NCBI GenBank assembly: GCA_002396505.1
Contig: DGYA01000076.1
Span: 1 to 22,978 of the forward strand
DNA: 22,978 nucleotides
Direction of reading: 5' to 3'
From: Cyanobacteria bacterium UBA5018
GTDB taxonomy: Bacteria > Cyanobacteriota > Cyanobacteriia > PCC-6307 > Cyanobiaceae
The position numbers were made by a program, and so were the translations under genes. Numbering within the stretch: the first letter of the stretch is position 1; each line of letters begins with the position of its first letter. Under the pieces are notes generated by a model, which saw nothing but the letters and a program-made list of their open reading frames with translations, was not told the origin of the DNA and made no database searches. Positions 1-7,657 of the stretch are shown here, piece after piece.

Positions 1-1976
1 GAGCGGCGGCGGCGGGTGCGGCCGGCGGGTTCGGGCTCGGCTTCCGGCTGCTGGACGACAGTGGCAGTCGCCGCGGCAGTGCTGGTCACCGGAGCCGGGC
101 TGGCCCCTACCGCCGCCAATTGGCGCTGGGGTGCCGGCGTAGTCCGCTCGGCGCTGCGCTCCACCCGTTCTGGGCGATCGCCGCGGCCGCCACGGACGCG
201 GTTTGCCGGCCGGCTTTCGGGCTCGGCATCGGCTCTGCCCTTGTAGGCCGGTGTGCCGGCGGGGGCTGGCTGTACCAGGCAGATGATCAGCGGCTCCACC
301 TGGAGTTCGCGGCGCAGGCGACGCTGCAGTCCCACTTCCACCTCGCGCTGCACGCCCACCCAATCGACTTCCGGAGCCTGGCCAGCGCTGGTGCGGCAGA
401 GCTGATTCCAGCGATTTTCGAGCACCCAGCCGATTTCGCGCTCAGCCCAGAGGGAGAGCTTGCGGGGATCGGCGCTGGTGACCACACCGCGCAGATTCGC
501 CCGCGGCGGCGCCGCCATCACCCCATCGGTGCTGATCACAGTTAACAGGGTGATCACCCCGTCTTCCGCGAGCTGCTGGCGTTCCTTGAGCACCCTTGCA
601 TCGACGATGCCGTTGCGGGAAGCGTCGAGCAACTCGATGCCGCTCTTAACTGGGTCGCCCTTGCGCAGGGAGTCGGCGGTCAGTTCCACCACATCGCCGT
701 TGTCGACGATCAGGGTGTGATCGGCGGGCACGCCCATCGATTGGCCGGTTTTGGCATGGGCCACCAGCATGCGGTGCTCACCATGCACCGGCACAAAGAA
801 TTTCGGCCTGGTGAGGGCCAACATCAATTTGTGGTCTTCCTGGCTGCCATGGCCGGACACGTGGATGCCCTCGCCCTTGCCATAGATCACCTTGGCTCCC
901 AGCATCATCAGCCGGTCAATCGTGTTGACCACCGATATAGTGTTGCCAGGGATTGGGCTGGCAGAAAAGATGATCGTATCGCTGCTCTTTACCTGAACCT
1001 GGGGGTGATCGGCGCGTGAGATACGGCTGAGGGCGGCTAGGGGCTCCCCCTGGCTGCCGGTCATCAGCAGCAGGGTTTCGCGGTCGGGCAGGTCGCGGAT
1101 TTGTTTAATCGGCACGAACAGCTCATCCGGGCAGCGCATGTAACCCAGCTCCCGTGCTTTGGCGATCACGTTGAGCATGGAGCGACCCAGCAGGCCCACC
1201 TTGCGGCCATGCTTCATCGCCAGCTCGAGGATCATCGCCACCCGGTGGGTGGAGCTGGCAAAAGTGGTGAGGATTACCCGGCCTTCCGCGGCGCCGATAT
1301 GGCGATCGAGATTGGGAAATACCGCCCGCTCTGGCGGGGTGAAGCCGGGCAGCTCGGCATTGGTGGAGTCGGAGAACAGGCAGAGCACCCCCTGCTCGCC
1401 GTAGTGCGCCATGCGCTGAATATCGAAGGTTTCACCGTCGACGGGGGTGTGATCAAATTTGAAATCACCGGTGAATACAACAACGCCTACTGGGGTGGTA
1501 ATTGCCAGGGAGAAGCTGTCGGCAATCGAGTGGGTATTGCGAATAAATTCAACTTTGAAGTGCTGGCCAACCTGCACGATATCGCGGGCGCCAACGGTTT
1601 GGATTGTGGTGCAATCCGTGACGCCGGCCTCCTCCATTTTGCCCCGCAACATTGACATCGCCAGCCGCGGGCCGTAGATGATTGGGATGTTGAAGTGCTT
1701 GAGGTGGTGAGGAATGCCGCCGATGTGATCTTCGTGACCATGGGTCACGATCATGCCGCGAATACGCTTTTGGTTTTCCCGTAAGTAGCTGGTGTCGGGC
1801 AGCACCACGTTGACGCCGTGCATGCCATCGCTGGGGAATGCCAGGCCGGCATCCACCAACATCAGGTCATCGCCGTATTCAAATACGCAGGTATTTTTGC
1901 CAATCTCGTGCAGGCCACCCAAGGGGATTACCCGCAGGTTTGGCTTCTTGGTGCTATGGGCGTTGGAATTGGTCAT
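1..1976 (-). CDS. rnj: Ribonuclease J (3' end beyond window)
   Basis: Metallo-beta-lactamase/beta-CASP ribonuclease that processes and degrades mRNA and rRNA in the cytoplasm, with endonuclease and 5'-3' exonuclease activity in the family. The frame starts at the ATG complementary to 1974-1976 and stays open for 658 codons to the left edge, so the stop is missing. The zinc-binding motif THGHEDHIGG is at residues 78-87 (H79, H81, D83, H84). Further motifs are FTGDFKFDHTP, FSDSTNAE, the beta-CASP strand LLLMTGSQGEP, HVSGHGSQED and FFVPVHGEHRML. After about residue 560 the protein ends in an Arg/Pro/Ala/Glu-rich low-complexity tail, consistent with the near-complete length expected for cyanobacterial RNase J. 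It lies downstream of dapA on the same strand, separated by 279 bases that hold a 15-bp repeat array. The family is certain. Whether it is co-transcribed with asd-dapA is inference. Confidence 0.96.
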   Translation of the reverse strand, partial: MTNSNAHSTKKPNLRVIPLGGLHEIGKNTCVFEYGDDLMLVDAGLAFPSDGMHGVNVVLPDTSYLRENQKRIRGMIVTHGHEDHIGGIPHHLKHFNIPIIYGPRLAMSMLRGKMEEAGVTDCTTIQTVGARDIVQVGQHFKVEFIRNTHSIADSFSLAITTPVGVVVFTGDFKFDHTPVDGETFDIQRMAHYGEQGVLCLFSDSTNAELPGFTPPERAVFPNLDRHIGAAEGRVILTTFASSTHRVAMILELAMKHGRKVGLLGRSMLNVIAKARELGYMRCPDELFVPIKQIRDLPDRETLLLMTGSQGEPLAALSRISRADHPQVQVKSSDTIIFSASPIPGNTISVVNTIDRLMMLGAKVIYGKGEGIHVSGHGSQEDHKLMLALTRPKFFVPVHGEHRMLVAHAKTGQSMGVPADHTLIVDNGDVVELTADSLRKGDPVKSGIELLDASRNGIVDARVLKERQQLAEDGVITLLTVISTDGVMAAPPRANLRGVVTSADPRKLSLWAEREIGWVLENRWNQLCRTSAGQAPEVDWVGVQREVEVGLQRRLRRELQVEPLIICLVQPAPAGTPAYKGRADAEPESRPANRVRGGRGDRPERVERSAERTTPAPQRQLAAVGASPAPVTSTAAATATVVQQPEAEPEPAGRTRRRR

Positions 1977-2034
1977 GAAAGCAGGTCGACGTTGAAGGTC
2001 TGGCTAGAAGTGGGCTGAACGGAAATGGTCGAGA

Positions 2035-2139
2035 GGGCAATTGTCTGGGCGGAAACTGTCTGGAGGGAAGCTGCCTGGAGGGAAGCTGTCTGGACAGAAA
2101 CTGTCTGGAGGGCAATTGTAGGGAGGGAAATTGTCTGGG
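2035..2139. repeat. 15-bp tandem array between dapA and rnj
   Basis: Seven head-to-tail units of exactly 15 bp at 2035, 2050, 2065, 2080, 2095, 2110 and 2125, with plus-strand consensus GGGAAACTGTCTGGA. A degenerate part-unit lies on each side. The array fills much of the 279-base gap between the dapA stop and the rnj start, so it would lie in the rnj leader or in the dapA-rnj intercistronic RNA. Because the period is a multiple of three, several frames are open across it, but I see no start site or family match and do not call it coding. Confidence 0.9.
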
Positions 2140-2255
2140 TAGAGGGAATTGAAAATGAATCTGGATCTGGAACTGTTGCTTGCCTGGATGCCACCGGGTG
2201 GGGTGGTACCGAGCGGGCAACGGGGTGATCGGCTGAGCCGAATATGGCCTTGGCG

Positions 2256-3242
2256 TCAGGTGGGACGCAGGGCGGCCAGGGTGGTGCAGAGTCGTTGTTT
2301 CACTTCGTTATTCGCAGCAAGAAGGGGTAGGCGAGGGGCACCGACCGGCCAGCCACTTAGCTCCAGGGCCGCTTTTACCGGGATCGGATTTGTAGTGCAG
2401 AACAGGGCTTTGCATAGGGGCAACAGCCGCTCGTGCAGGCTGAGGGCGGCGGCGATATCGCCGGCCAGGAAGGCATCAATCATGGCGCGGATCTCAGCAC
2501 CGGCAAGATGGCTGGCCACGCTCACCACGCCCACGGCACCTACGGCCAGCATGGGCAGGGTGAGGGCATCATCGCCGCTATAGATGGCCAAACGATCGCC
2601 ACAGAGGGCTCGCAGCGCACTCACTTCCTCGGTACTGCCACTGGCAGCTTTGTAACTCACCACGTTATCTAGATCCAGCAGCCTTGCAGTGGTTTCAGGC
2701 GCCAGACTGGCACCCGTGCGGCCCGGGATGTTGTAGAGCATCAGAGGCAGTTCGGGCGCCGCCTGGGCAATGGCCCGGAAATGGGCTTCCAGTCCCTCCT
2801 GGGGCGGTTTGTTGTAGTAGGGCACCACCACCAGGGCGGCGTCGGCCCCCAGGCTGGCGGCTTTGCGGGTGGCCTCCACCGCCTCGGCTGTGCAGTTGCT
2901 GCCGCTGCCGGCCAGCAGCTTGGCTCGGCCGGCCACCGCCTGCTGGACGGCGGCGAACAGCCGATGCTGCTCCTCCCAGCTGAGGGTGGGCGATTCGCCG
3001 GTGGTGCCACAGATCACCAGGCCATCGGAGCCCTGGCTCACCAGGTGATCGGCCAACCGGGCCGCCAGCTCCAGATCCACCGAGCCATCCGCCGCAAAGG
3101 GGGTGACCAGGGCCGTCAGCAGCCTGCCGAAGGGCGCCGGCTGCCAGTTGAAGGCTGGGGACACGGTTGGCTTGGCGGTGGGGGCGGGGCTGCTCATGGC
3201 TGGGTTGCTCATGGCTGGACTGGTCATGGCTGGGCCGGTCAT
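2256..3242 (-). CDS. dapA: 4-hydroxy-tetrahydrodipicolinate synthase
   Basis: Condenses pyruvate with aspartate semialdehyde, the first committed step of lysine and meso-diaminopimelate synthesis, using the product of the upstream asd gene. Numbering from the chosen start (328 aa): GTTGE at 79-83, Tyr170 in LYNIPGRTG, and Schiff-base Lys198 in VVSYKAASGS; the fold is the usual TIM barrel. I chose the ATG complementary to 3240-3242 because it overlaps the asd stop as ATGA, which suggests translational coupling. Three more in-frame ATGs follow at 3227, 3212 and 3197, each 15 bases apart, so the true start is ambiguous. The conserved part begins at about residue 36 (PFGRLLTALVTPF). The open frame also extends upstream to 3338, but that part lies inside asd and looks unrelated to the family. 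No good Shine-Dalgarno sequence precedes any of the starts. Confidence 0.95.
   Translation of the reverse strand: MTGPAMTSPAMSNPAMSSPAPTAKPTVSPAFNWQPAPFGRLLTALVTPFAADGSVDLELAARLADHLVSQGSDGLVICGTTGESPTLSWEEQHRLFAAVQQAVAGRAKLLAGSGSNCTAEAVEATRKAASLGADAALVVVPYYNKPPQEGLEAHFRAIAQAAPELPLMLYNIPGRTGASLAPETTARLLDLDNVVSYKAASGSTEEVSALRALCGDRLAIYSGDDALTLPMLAVGAVGVVSVASHLAGAEIRAMIDAFLAGDIAAALSLHERLLPLCKALFCTTNPIPVKAALELSGWPVGAPRLPLLAANNEVKQRLCTTLAALRPT
3186..3242 (-). repeat. 15-bp array making four serial ATG codons at the dapA start
   Basis: Four 15-bp units on the minus strand begin at 3242, 3227, 3212 and 3197. They read ATGACCGGCCCAGCC, ATGACCAGTCCAGCC, ATGAGCAACCCAGCC and ATGAGCAGCCCCGCC. They encode the pentapeptides MTGPA, MTSPA, MSNPA and MSSPA at the N-terminus of DapA, and each unit begins with a possible start codon. 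The first unit contains the asd stop codon. Confidence 0.9.
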
Positions 3243-4357
3243 GGCTGAGCCGGTAGAGCGGGGCCTTGCCTTAACAGCTCGGCGATTTGAATCGCGTTCA
3301 GGGCCGCACCCTTGCGGATCTGGTCGCCGCAGAGCCATAGCTCCAGGCCATGGGGATCGCTGAGGTCCTGGCGAATGCGACCCACGGCCACCGGGTCGCG
3401 ACCGGTTACGTCGGTGGGCATCGGGAAGCGATTAGCCGCCAGGTCTTCCAGCAGTTCCACGCCGGGGGCCGCCGCCAGCAGTGCCCTGGCCTCATCAACT
3501 GGAAATGGTTCAAAGAACTCGATGTTCACGGCTTCCGAGTGGGCCCGCAACACCGGCACGCGCACGCAGGTGGCCGAGAGCCGTAAATCCGGCAGCCCCA
3601 TGATCTTGCGGGTTTCATTGAGCATCTTCAGCTCTTCTTCGCAGTAGCCGTTGGCCTGCAGGGGCGAGTTGTGCAGGAACAGATTGAAGGCCAGGGAATG
3701 GGGCAGCACGCTGCTGATCGGCTCGCCTCCCTCCAGCACCGTGCGGCTCAGTTGCCGCAGCTCTTCCATGGCTCGGGCGCCAGCGCCGCTGGCCGACTGA
3801 TAGGTGCTCACCACCACCCTCTTAATTGGCCGCCGCGCCTGCAGGGGGGCCAGGGCCAGGGTGAGCAGGATCGTGGTGCAATTGGGATTGGCGATGATCC
3901 CCTGGTGGCTGAAGGCCGCTTGGGGATTCACCTCCGGCACCACCAGCGGCACGGCGGGATCCAGGCGAAAGGCGCTGGAGTTGTCGATCATCAGCGCCCC
4001 GGCCCGCAGGGCAGCTGGAGCCCATTGCTTGGAAATGGCGCCACCGGCCGAGGCCAGCACCAGGTCAACCGATTCAAATGCCGCCTCGCTGACGGCCTGG
4101 ATCGGCAGTTTTTCACCCTGCCAGTGGAGCTGCTGCCCGGCGGAGCGCTCCGAGGCCAGGGGAATTAATTCGGCCACCGGGAACTGGCGCTCCACCAACA
4201 GCTCAAGCAGCTCCTTACCCACCGCGCCGGTGACACCGAGAATTGCCACCCTGAGCGCTCGCGAGGGCAGGTTGGCCGAGTTGATGGGGGTGGAGGTGGC
4301 AGCGACGGTCAAGGAATTAGCAAAGACTGGGAGGGATCTTGGCGGGTGGCTGGGCAA
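3239..4357 (-). CDS. asd: Aspartate-semialdehyde dehydrogenase
   Basis: NADPH-dependent reductive dephosphorylation of aspartyl phosphate to aspartate semialdehyde, the branch point to lysine/DAP, threonine and methionine. In the 372-aa frame the Rossmann motif GVTGAVG is at 41-47, IDNSSAF at 124-130, the catalytic Cys160 in ANPNCTT, YQSASGAG at 186-193 and the catalytic His273 in VPVLRAHSEAV. The first 34 or so residues (Ser/Pro/Thr-rich) precede the conserved start LRVAILGVTG and are longer than usual. A TTG at residue 17 is an alternative start. The stop overlaps the dapA start (ATGA), so the two consecutive lysine-pathway enzymes form a coupled operon. Upstream lies a 944-base divergent region shared with tig. 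Confidence 0.96.
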   Translation of the reverse strand: MPSHPPRSLPVFANSLTVAATSTPINSANLPSRALRVAILGVTGAVGKELLELLVERQFPVAELIPLASERSAGQQLHWQGEKLPIQAVSEAAFESVDLVLASAGGAISKQWAPAALRAGALMIDNSSAFRLDPAVPLVVPEVNPQAAFSHQGIIANPNCTTILLTLALAPLQARRPIKRVVVSTYQSASGAGARAMEELRQLSRTVLEGGEPISSVLPHSLAFNLFLHNSPLQANGYCEEELKMLNETRKIMGLPDLRLSATCVRVPVLRAHSEAVNIEFFEPFPVDEARALLAAAPGVELLEDLAANRFPMPTDVTGRDPVAVGRIRQDLSDPHGLELWLCGDQIRKGAALNAIQIAELLRQGPALPAQP

Positions 4358-4377
4358 AGGCCTGGCCTGGCTTGGAC

Positions 4378-4463
4378 CCAGGGATGGTTTAGGCCCAGGG
4401 ATGGTTTAAGGCCCAGGGCTGGTTTGAGACCCAGGGCTGGTTTCGGCCCAAGACTGGCTTCGG
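4378..4463. repeat. 17-18-bp tandem array upstream of asd
   Basis: Five imperfect units of 17 or 18 bp with plus-strand consensus CCCAGGGNTGGTTTNNG run from about 4378 to 4463. They lie 20-105 bases upstream of the asd start, so within its probable promoter or leader. Units 1-2 carry ATGG and units 3-4 carry CTGG at the variable position, and the last unit is the most diverged. Confidence 0.8.
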
Positions 4464-4574
4464 CCTGAGGCGCTACATGGCTGAGATTTGACCGGATGCT
4501 GGCTTGGTTGGGGACCAAAGCCGCAGGGCGACAGCTACTTATTCACAACTGTTTGACAAAGCAATTTAGCAAAA

Positions 4575-4755
4575 CAGCTTATTGGCAAAAAGTTTGCTGG
4601 CAAAGCAACTTATTGACAAACAGTCTGCTGGTAAACAGTCTTCTGGCAAACAGTCTGCTGGCAAACAGTTTGTTGGTAAACAGCCTGCTGGTAAACAGTC
4701 TGTTGGCAAACAACTTGCTGGAGACAGCTTGCTTGCAAAGCAGCTTGTTGACAAA
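4575..4755. repeat. 15-bp tandem array between asd and tig
   Basis: About twelve head-to-tail units, nearly all of 15 bp (one of 16), with consensus CAGTCTGCTGGCAAA. The cleanest six run from 4621 to 4710. Units vary mainly at three positions (C/T after CAGT, C/T before TGG, C/T after TGG). Rotated to AAACAGTCTGCTGGC, the consensus matches the dapA-rnj array unit (AAACTGTCTGGAGGG) at 11 of 15 positions. Edge units are more degenerate than central ones, as expected for an array that expands by slippage. Confidence 0.92.
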
Positions 4756-5301
4756 CAGCCTGCAAAGCCGTTTGTTAAAAAGCTTGGCAAGGCAGTCTGC
4801 CAAAGCTGTTAAAATAACCCTGGGCTAGCCCATTGGCGCCAAGCGTGAATTAAAAGCTAATAGGCTTGCGGCAACCAAGCTTTTTGGCTGGATTAATTCA
4901 ACAGCTGATTGCTGCTGAAGCAATTGCGAAAGCAGCGCTATTAAATGCTTTGATTGATGGTTTTGATCGGTAATAAAAATGACTGGAGAAGGGTGGTGGA
5001 AGTTTAAATTGTTTAGGTTGCTATGACTACTTGCTTGCCCAAGGTGGGCCGACTTGGGCGGCGACCGTAGAAGTCTACTAAAAGGACTCGCCTCGTAGAG
5101 GGCCCGCTGCGGAGGGGGGTAACCGAGCAGGAGACTAGCCCGCAGGGGAGTAGCCGTGGCCGCTAGGGGAGCCGGTCGTTGGGCGGGCAGGTCAGCCAGC
5201 CCACAGGTCAGCCAGCTCAATCGACCAGAAAGCGGCAGGCCATTGAGCCAGACGCCCTTGGCGGGTCGCTTTCTAGGATCGCAGGCTGACAAGACACCTT
5301 C

Positions 5302-6798
5302 ATGCAATCTGCCGCCACCCCATCAGATTCCGGCACGGCTGCCAAAGCCGGCGCTGCCGGCCAGGCCAGCGGCGAGCTGCAGGTGAAGGTGACCCCCCGT
5401 CCTGCCAGTCGCGTGGCGCTGGAGCTGGCCATCCCCGGCAGCCTTAGCAAGGCCAGCTACGAGGCGGCGATCAGCAAGCTCAGCGGCAGCGTCAAACTGC
5501 CTGGCTTCCGCAAGGGCAAGGTGCCCAGGCCGGTTTTGCTGCAGCAGATCGGCAGTAAGAGGGTGCTGGCCACGGCCCTGGAAGACCTGGTGGAAACCTC
5601 CTATCGCCAGGCCCTGGAAATTGAAACCTTGGCTGCCCTCGGTAGCCCCGAGCTCAGCGAGGGAATGGAACTGGTGCTGGAACGCTTCCAGCCCGGCAGC
5701 GAGCTCACCATCACCCTTGAACTAGACGTTGAGCCCACCCCCAGCCTGAAGGCCACCAAGGGTCTCCAGGCGGAGGTGGAGCCGGTGGTCTACGACCCGG
5801 CCCGGGTGGATGAGTTGATCGAGCAATCCCGCCGGCAGCTGGCCACCCTGGTGCCGGTGGAGGGCCGCCCGGCCGAGGCCGGCGACGTGGCGGAGGTGAG
5901 TTTCAGCGGCGTCTTTGGCGACAGCGGCGAGCCGATTCCCGGGGGCAGCAGCGACTCCTTCGAGGTGGAGCTGGAGGAGGGGCGCATGATCCCCGGCTTC
6001 GTGGATGGGGTGATCGGCCTGGCGGTGGGCGAGAGCAAGACGATCGACTGCCGCTTCCCCGACAGCTACCAGCAGCAGGAGCTGGCCGGGCGCCAGGCCA
6101 GCTTTGAGGTCACCCTCAAGGAGCTGAAGAGCCGCGAACTGCCAGCCCTGGATGACGCCTTCGCCCAGCGGGCCAGCGACCAGCAGACCATGGCGGAGCT
6201 TCGGGCCCAACTGGGGCAGCAGCTGCAGGACGAGGCCGAGCGGCGCGACAAGGCCGCCCGCCATGGCGCCCTGCTCGCCGCCCTGGTGGACCAGCTGGAG
6301 GTGGAGCTGCCAGAGACCATGGTGCAGCGGGAGGTCGTCAACCTGCTGGAGCAGACTGCGGCTGAGATCGCCCAGCAGGGCATGGATGTGAAGAAGCTGT
6401 TCACCCCCGACCTGGTGCGCAGCCTGATGGACACCTCCCGGCCCGAGGCGGAGCAGCGCCTGCGCCGCAGCCTGGCCCTCAAGGCCCTGGCCATCGCCGA
6501 GCAGATCGAGGTGGAGCGGGAGGCGATCGAGGCAAAGGTGAAGGAGATCAGCCGCGAGCTCAACCAGCAGCAGCAGGGTCAGCTCGACCCGCAGCGCCTG
6601 CATCTCAGCGTGGCCAACGACCTGCTGCAGGACAAGTTGCTCACCTGGCTGGAGGCCAACAGCACCATCACCGAGAAGCTCTCCAGCGAAGCTGAGGCAA
6701 GCCCGGCTGCTGCCGACGAAGTTGCTGCCAGCCCGGCTGTTTCCGGCGAAGCTGAGACAAGCCAAGCTGCTGCCGACGAGGAGGCTGCAGCCTCCTAG
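5302..6798 (+). CDS. tig: Trigger factor, ribosome-bound chaperone and peptidyl-prolyl isomerase
   Basis: Binds the ribosomal exit tunnel and folds nascent chains. The 498-aa product has an N-terminal ribosome-binding domain with the signature GFRKGKVP (residues 68-75), an FKBP-type PPIase domain at about 190-285 (GDVAEVSFSGVF, IPGFVDGVIGLAVGE, ELPALDDAFAQ) and a helical C-terminal chaperone domain. Two parts are unusual: about 25 Ala/Ser/Gly-rich residues before the conserved start (LQVKVTPRPASRVALE), and an Ala/Glu/Ser tail after about 455 containing a 60-bp duplication (from about 6688 and 6748). The ATG at 5302 has no clear Shine-Dalgarno sequence, and a later start is possible. It is the first gene of the plus-strand block tig-clpP-clpX-LRAT-dnaX, so chaperone and protease genes are adjacent. 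Confidence 0.96.
   Translation: MQSAATPSDSGTAAKAGAAGQASGELQVKVTPRPASRVALELAIPGSLSKASYEAAISKLSGSVKLPGFRKGKVPRPVLLQQIGSKRVLATALEDLVETSYRQALEIETLAALGSPELSEGMELVLERFQPGSELTITLELDVEPTPSLKATKGLQAEVEPVVYDPARVDELIEQSRRQLATLVPVEGRPAEAGDVAEVSFSGVFGDSGEPIPGGSSDSFEVELEEGRMIPGFVDGVIGLAVGESKTIDCRFPDSYQQQELAGRQASFEVTLKELKSRELPALDDAFAQRASDQQTMAELRAQLGQQLQDEAERRDKAARHGALLAALVDQLEVELPETMVQREVVNLLEQTAAEIAQQGMDVKKLFTPDLVRSLMDTSRPEAEQRLRRSLALKALAIAEQIEVEREAIEAKVKEISRELNQQQQGQLDPQRLHLSVANDLLQDKLLTWLEANSTITEKLSSEAEASPAAADEVAASPAVSGEAETSQAAADEEAAAS
6688..6780 (+). repeat. 60-bp-period duplication in the tig 3' end
   Basis: The segment starting at 6688 (GAAGCTGAGGCAAGCC) recurs at 6748 (GAAGCTGAGACAAGCC). Both copies continue into GCTGCTGCCGACGA, so the period is 60 bp, or 20 residues of the acidic Ala-rich tail. 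The gene then ends in the perfect palindrome GAGGCTGCAGCCTC (6781-6794) just before the stop. There is no T-tract, so I do not call that a terminator. Confidence 0.75.
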
Positions 6799-6817
6799 GG
6801 TCCGCAGCGGCAGTCAG

Positions 6818-6860
6818 GCCCATGGGCAGCGAGCAAAATGCCCATGGGCCGCGAGTAAAG
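6818..6860. repeat. 22-bp direct repeat with GCCCATGGGC palindromes, tig-clpP gap
   Basis: Two near-identical 21-base segments start at 6818 and 6840. Each begins with the perfect palindrome GCCCATGGGC followed by (A/C)GCGAG(C/T)AAA. A third partial copy (GCCCAT) follows at 6861. They occupy the 96-base gap between tig and clpP, 35-77 bases before the clpP start, where a regulator site would be possible. No regulator is assigned. Confidence 0.75.
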
Positions 6861-6894
6861 CCCATAGATTGATCCCCAGCCCAGGCACTAGCAC

Positions 6895-7569
6895 TTGATC
6901 GACGCCACCATCCACCATCCGATTCGTAACCGCTGGTCGGCGTCCCCGCTCAGCATTACCGCCAGCCCTGGCGTGCTACCCACCGTGGTGGAGCAATCTG
7001 GCAGGGGCGAGCGGGCCTTCGATATCTATTCGCGCCTGCTGCGCGAGCGGATCATCTTCCTGGGCTCTGGCATCGACGACGCCGTGGCCGATGCCCTGGT
7101 GGCGCAGCTGCTGTTCCTGGAGGCGGAGGATCCGGAGAAGGATATTCAGATCTATATCAACTCGCCGGGGGGGTCGGTGACCGCCGGCTTGGCAATCTAT
7201 GACACCATGCAGCAGGTTGCTCCGGATGTAGTAACCATCTGCTATGGACTTGCGGCGTCAATGGGTGCTTTCCTTCTGGCCGGTGGCGCTAAGGGAAAAC
7301 GTCTGGCCCTGCCTAATTCGCGGATCATGATCCACCAACCCCTCGGTGGAGCCCAGGGCCAGGCAGTGGATATCGAGATCCAGGCCAAGGAAATCCTCTA
7401 CCTCAAGGACACGCTCAACGGCCTGCTGGCCGAGCACACCGGCCAGCCCCTGGACAAAATCGCCGAGGATACAGACCGCGACTACTTCCTTTCTCCCGCA
7501 GAAGCGGTTGAATATGGGCTGATCGATCGAGTGGTGACCGACACCTCCTCCTTCACGGCGGCCGGTTGA
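6895..7569 (+). CDS. clpP: ATP-dependent Clp protease proteolytic subunit
   Basis: Serine peptidase that forms the tetradecameric degradation chamber fed by ClpX, encoded next. The 224-aa product has the catalytic triad Ser122 (GLAASMGAF), His147 (RIMIHQPLGGAQGQ) and Asp196 (DTDRDYFLS), and the handle-region glycines INSPGGSVTAG at 88-98. The start is a TTG at 6895 (MIDATIHHPIRNRW). I prefer it because cyanobacterial orthologues that I recall begin MIDA..HHP.. before the conserved GVLPTVVEQSGRGERAFDIYS. An internal start would remove that part. The gap to clpX is 88 bases, consistent with one clpP-clpX transcript. Confidence 0.97.
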   Translation: MIDATIHHPIRNRWSASPLSITASPGVLPTVVEQSGRGERAFDIYSRLLRERIIFLGSGIDDAVADALVAQLLFLEAEDPEKDIQIYINSPGGSVTAGLAIYDTMQQVAPDVVTICYGLAASMGAFLLAGGAKGKRLALPNSRIMIHQPLGGAQGQAVDIEIQAKEILYLKDTLNGLLAEHTGQPLDKIAEDTDRDYFLSPAEAVEYGLIDRVVTDTSSFTAAG

Positions 7570-7657
7570 TCCCCTCCCTACCTGATTTTCAAGAATTGGT
7601 CGCGAAACCCGTTTTCGTGCTGATCCTGGTCATTGGGGTCCCCTGCTTCCTTTGCCG

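Larger units (their letters stand above)
4358..5301. other. Repeat-rich divergent intergenic region asd/tig
   Basis: This stretch of 944 bases lies between the divergently transcribed asd and tig genes and must hold both promoters. It contains a 17-18-bp array next to asd and a long 15-bp array in the middle. The segment around 4805-5030 is markedly AT-richer than the surroundings and includes TTAAAATAA near 4809, a possible -10-like element. Positions 5050-5300 are GC-rich with short imperfect repeats. I see no convincing gene, RNA gene or terminator. Open frames on both strands are explained by the stop-free repeats. Confidence 0.7.

Noticed and set aside
3243..3338. Longer dapA start at 3338
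   Set aside because: Those 32 codons lie inside the end of asd and lack family similarity. The ATGA overlap at 3239-3242 is the more natural start.
4575..4755. CRISPR-like array
   Set aside because: Units are contiguous 15-mers with no spacers and no cas genes; it is a minisatellite.
4496..4828. Plus-strand open frame of 110 aa with NSLLA/NSLLV pentapeptide repeats
   Set aside because: It is the 15-bp array read through. The period is a multiple of three so several frames on both strands stay open, and there is no RBS or pentapeptide-repeat-family A(D/N)LxX pattern.
5142..5154. Shared 13-mer GCAGGGGAGTAGC at 5142-5154 and 20296-20308
   Set aside because: A 13-base match between two places in 23 kb of GC-rich DNA is expected by chance, and the flanks do not match.
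4825..5307. Minus-strand open frame of 160 aa upstream of tig
   Set aside because: No domain, mixed composition, and it covers the promoter region of tig. Codon use and residue content do not look like a real protein.
5722..6765. Minus-strand open frame of 347 aa
   Set aside because: Shadow of tig: Gln/Leu/His-rich antisense translation of a GC-rich gene.
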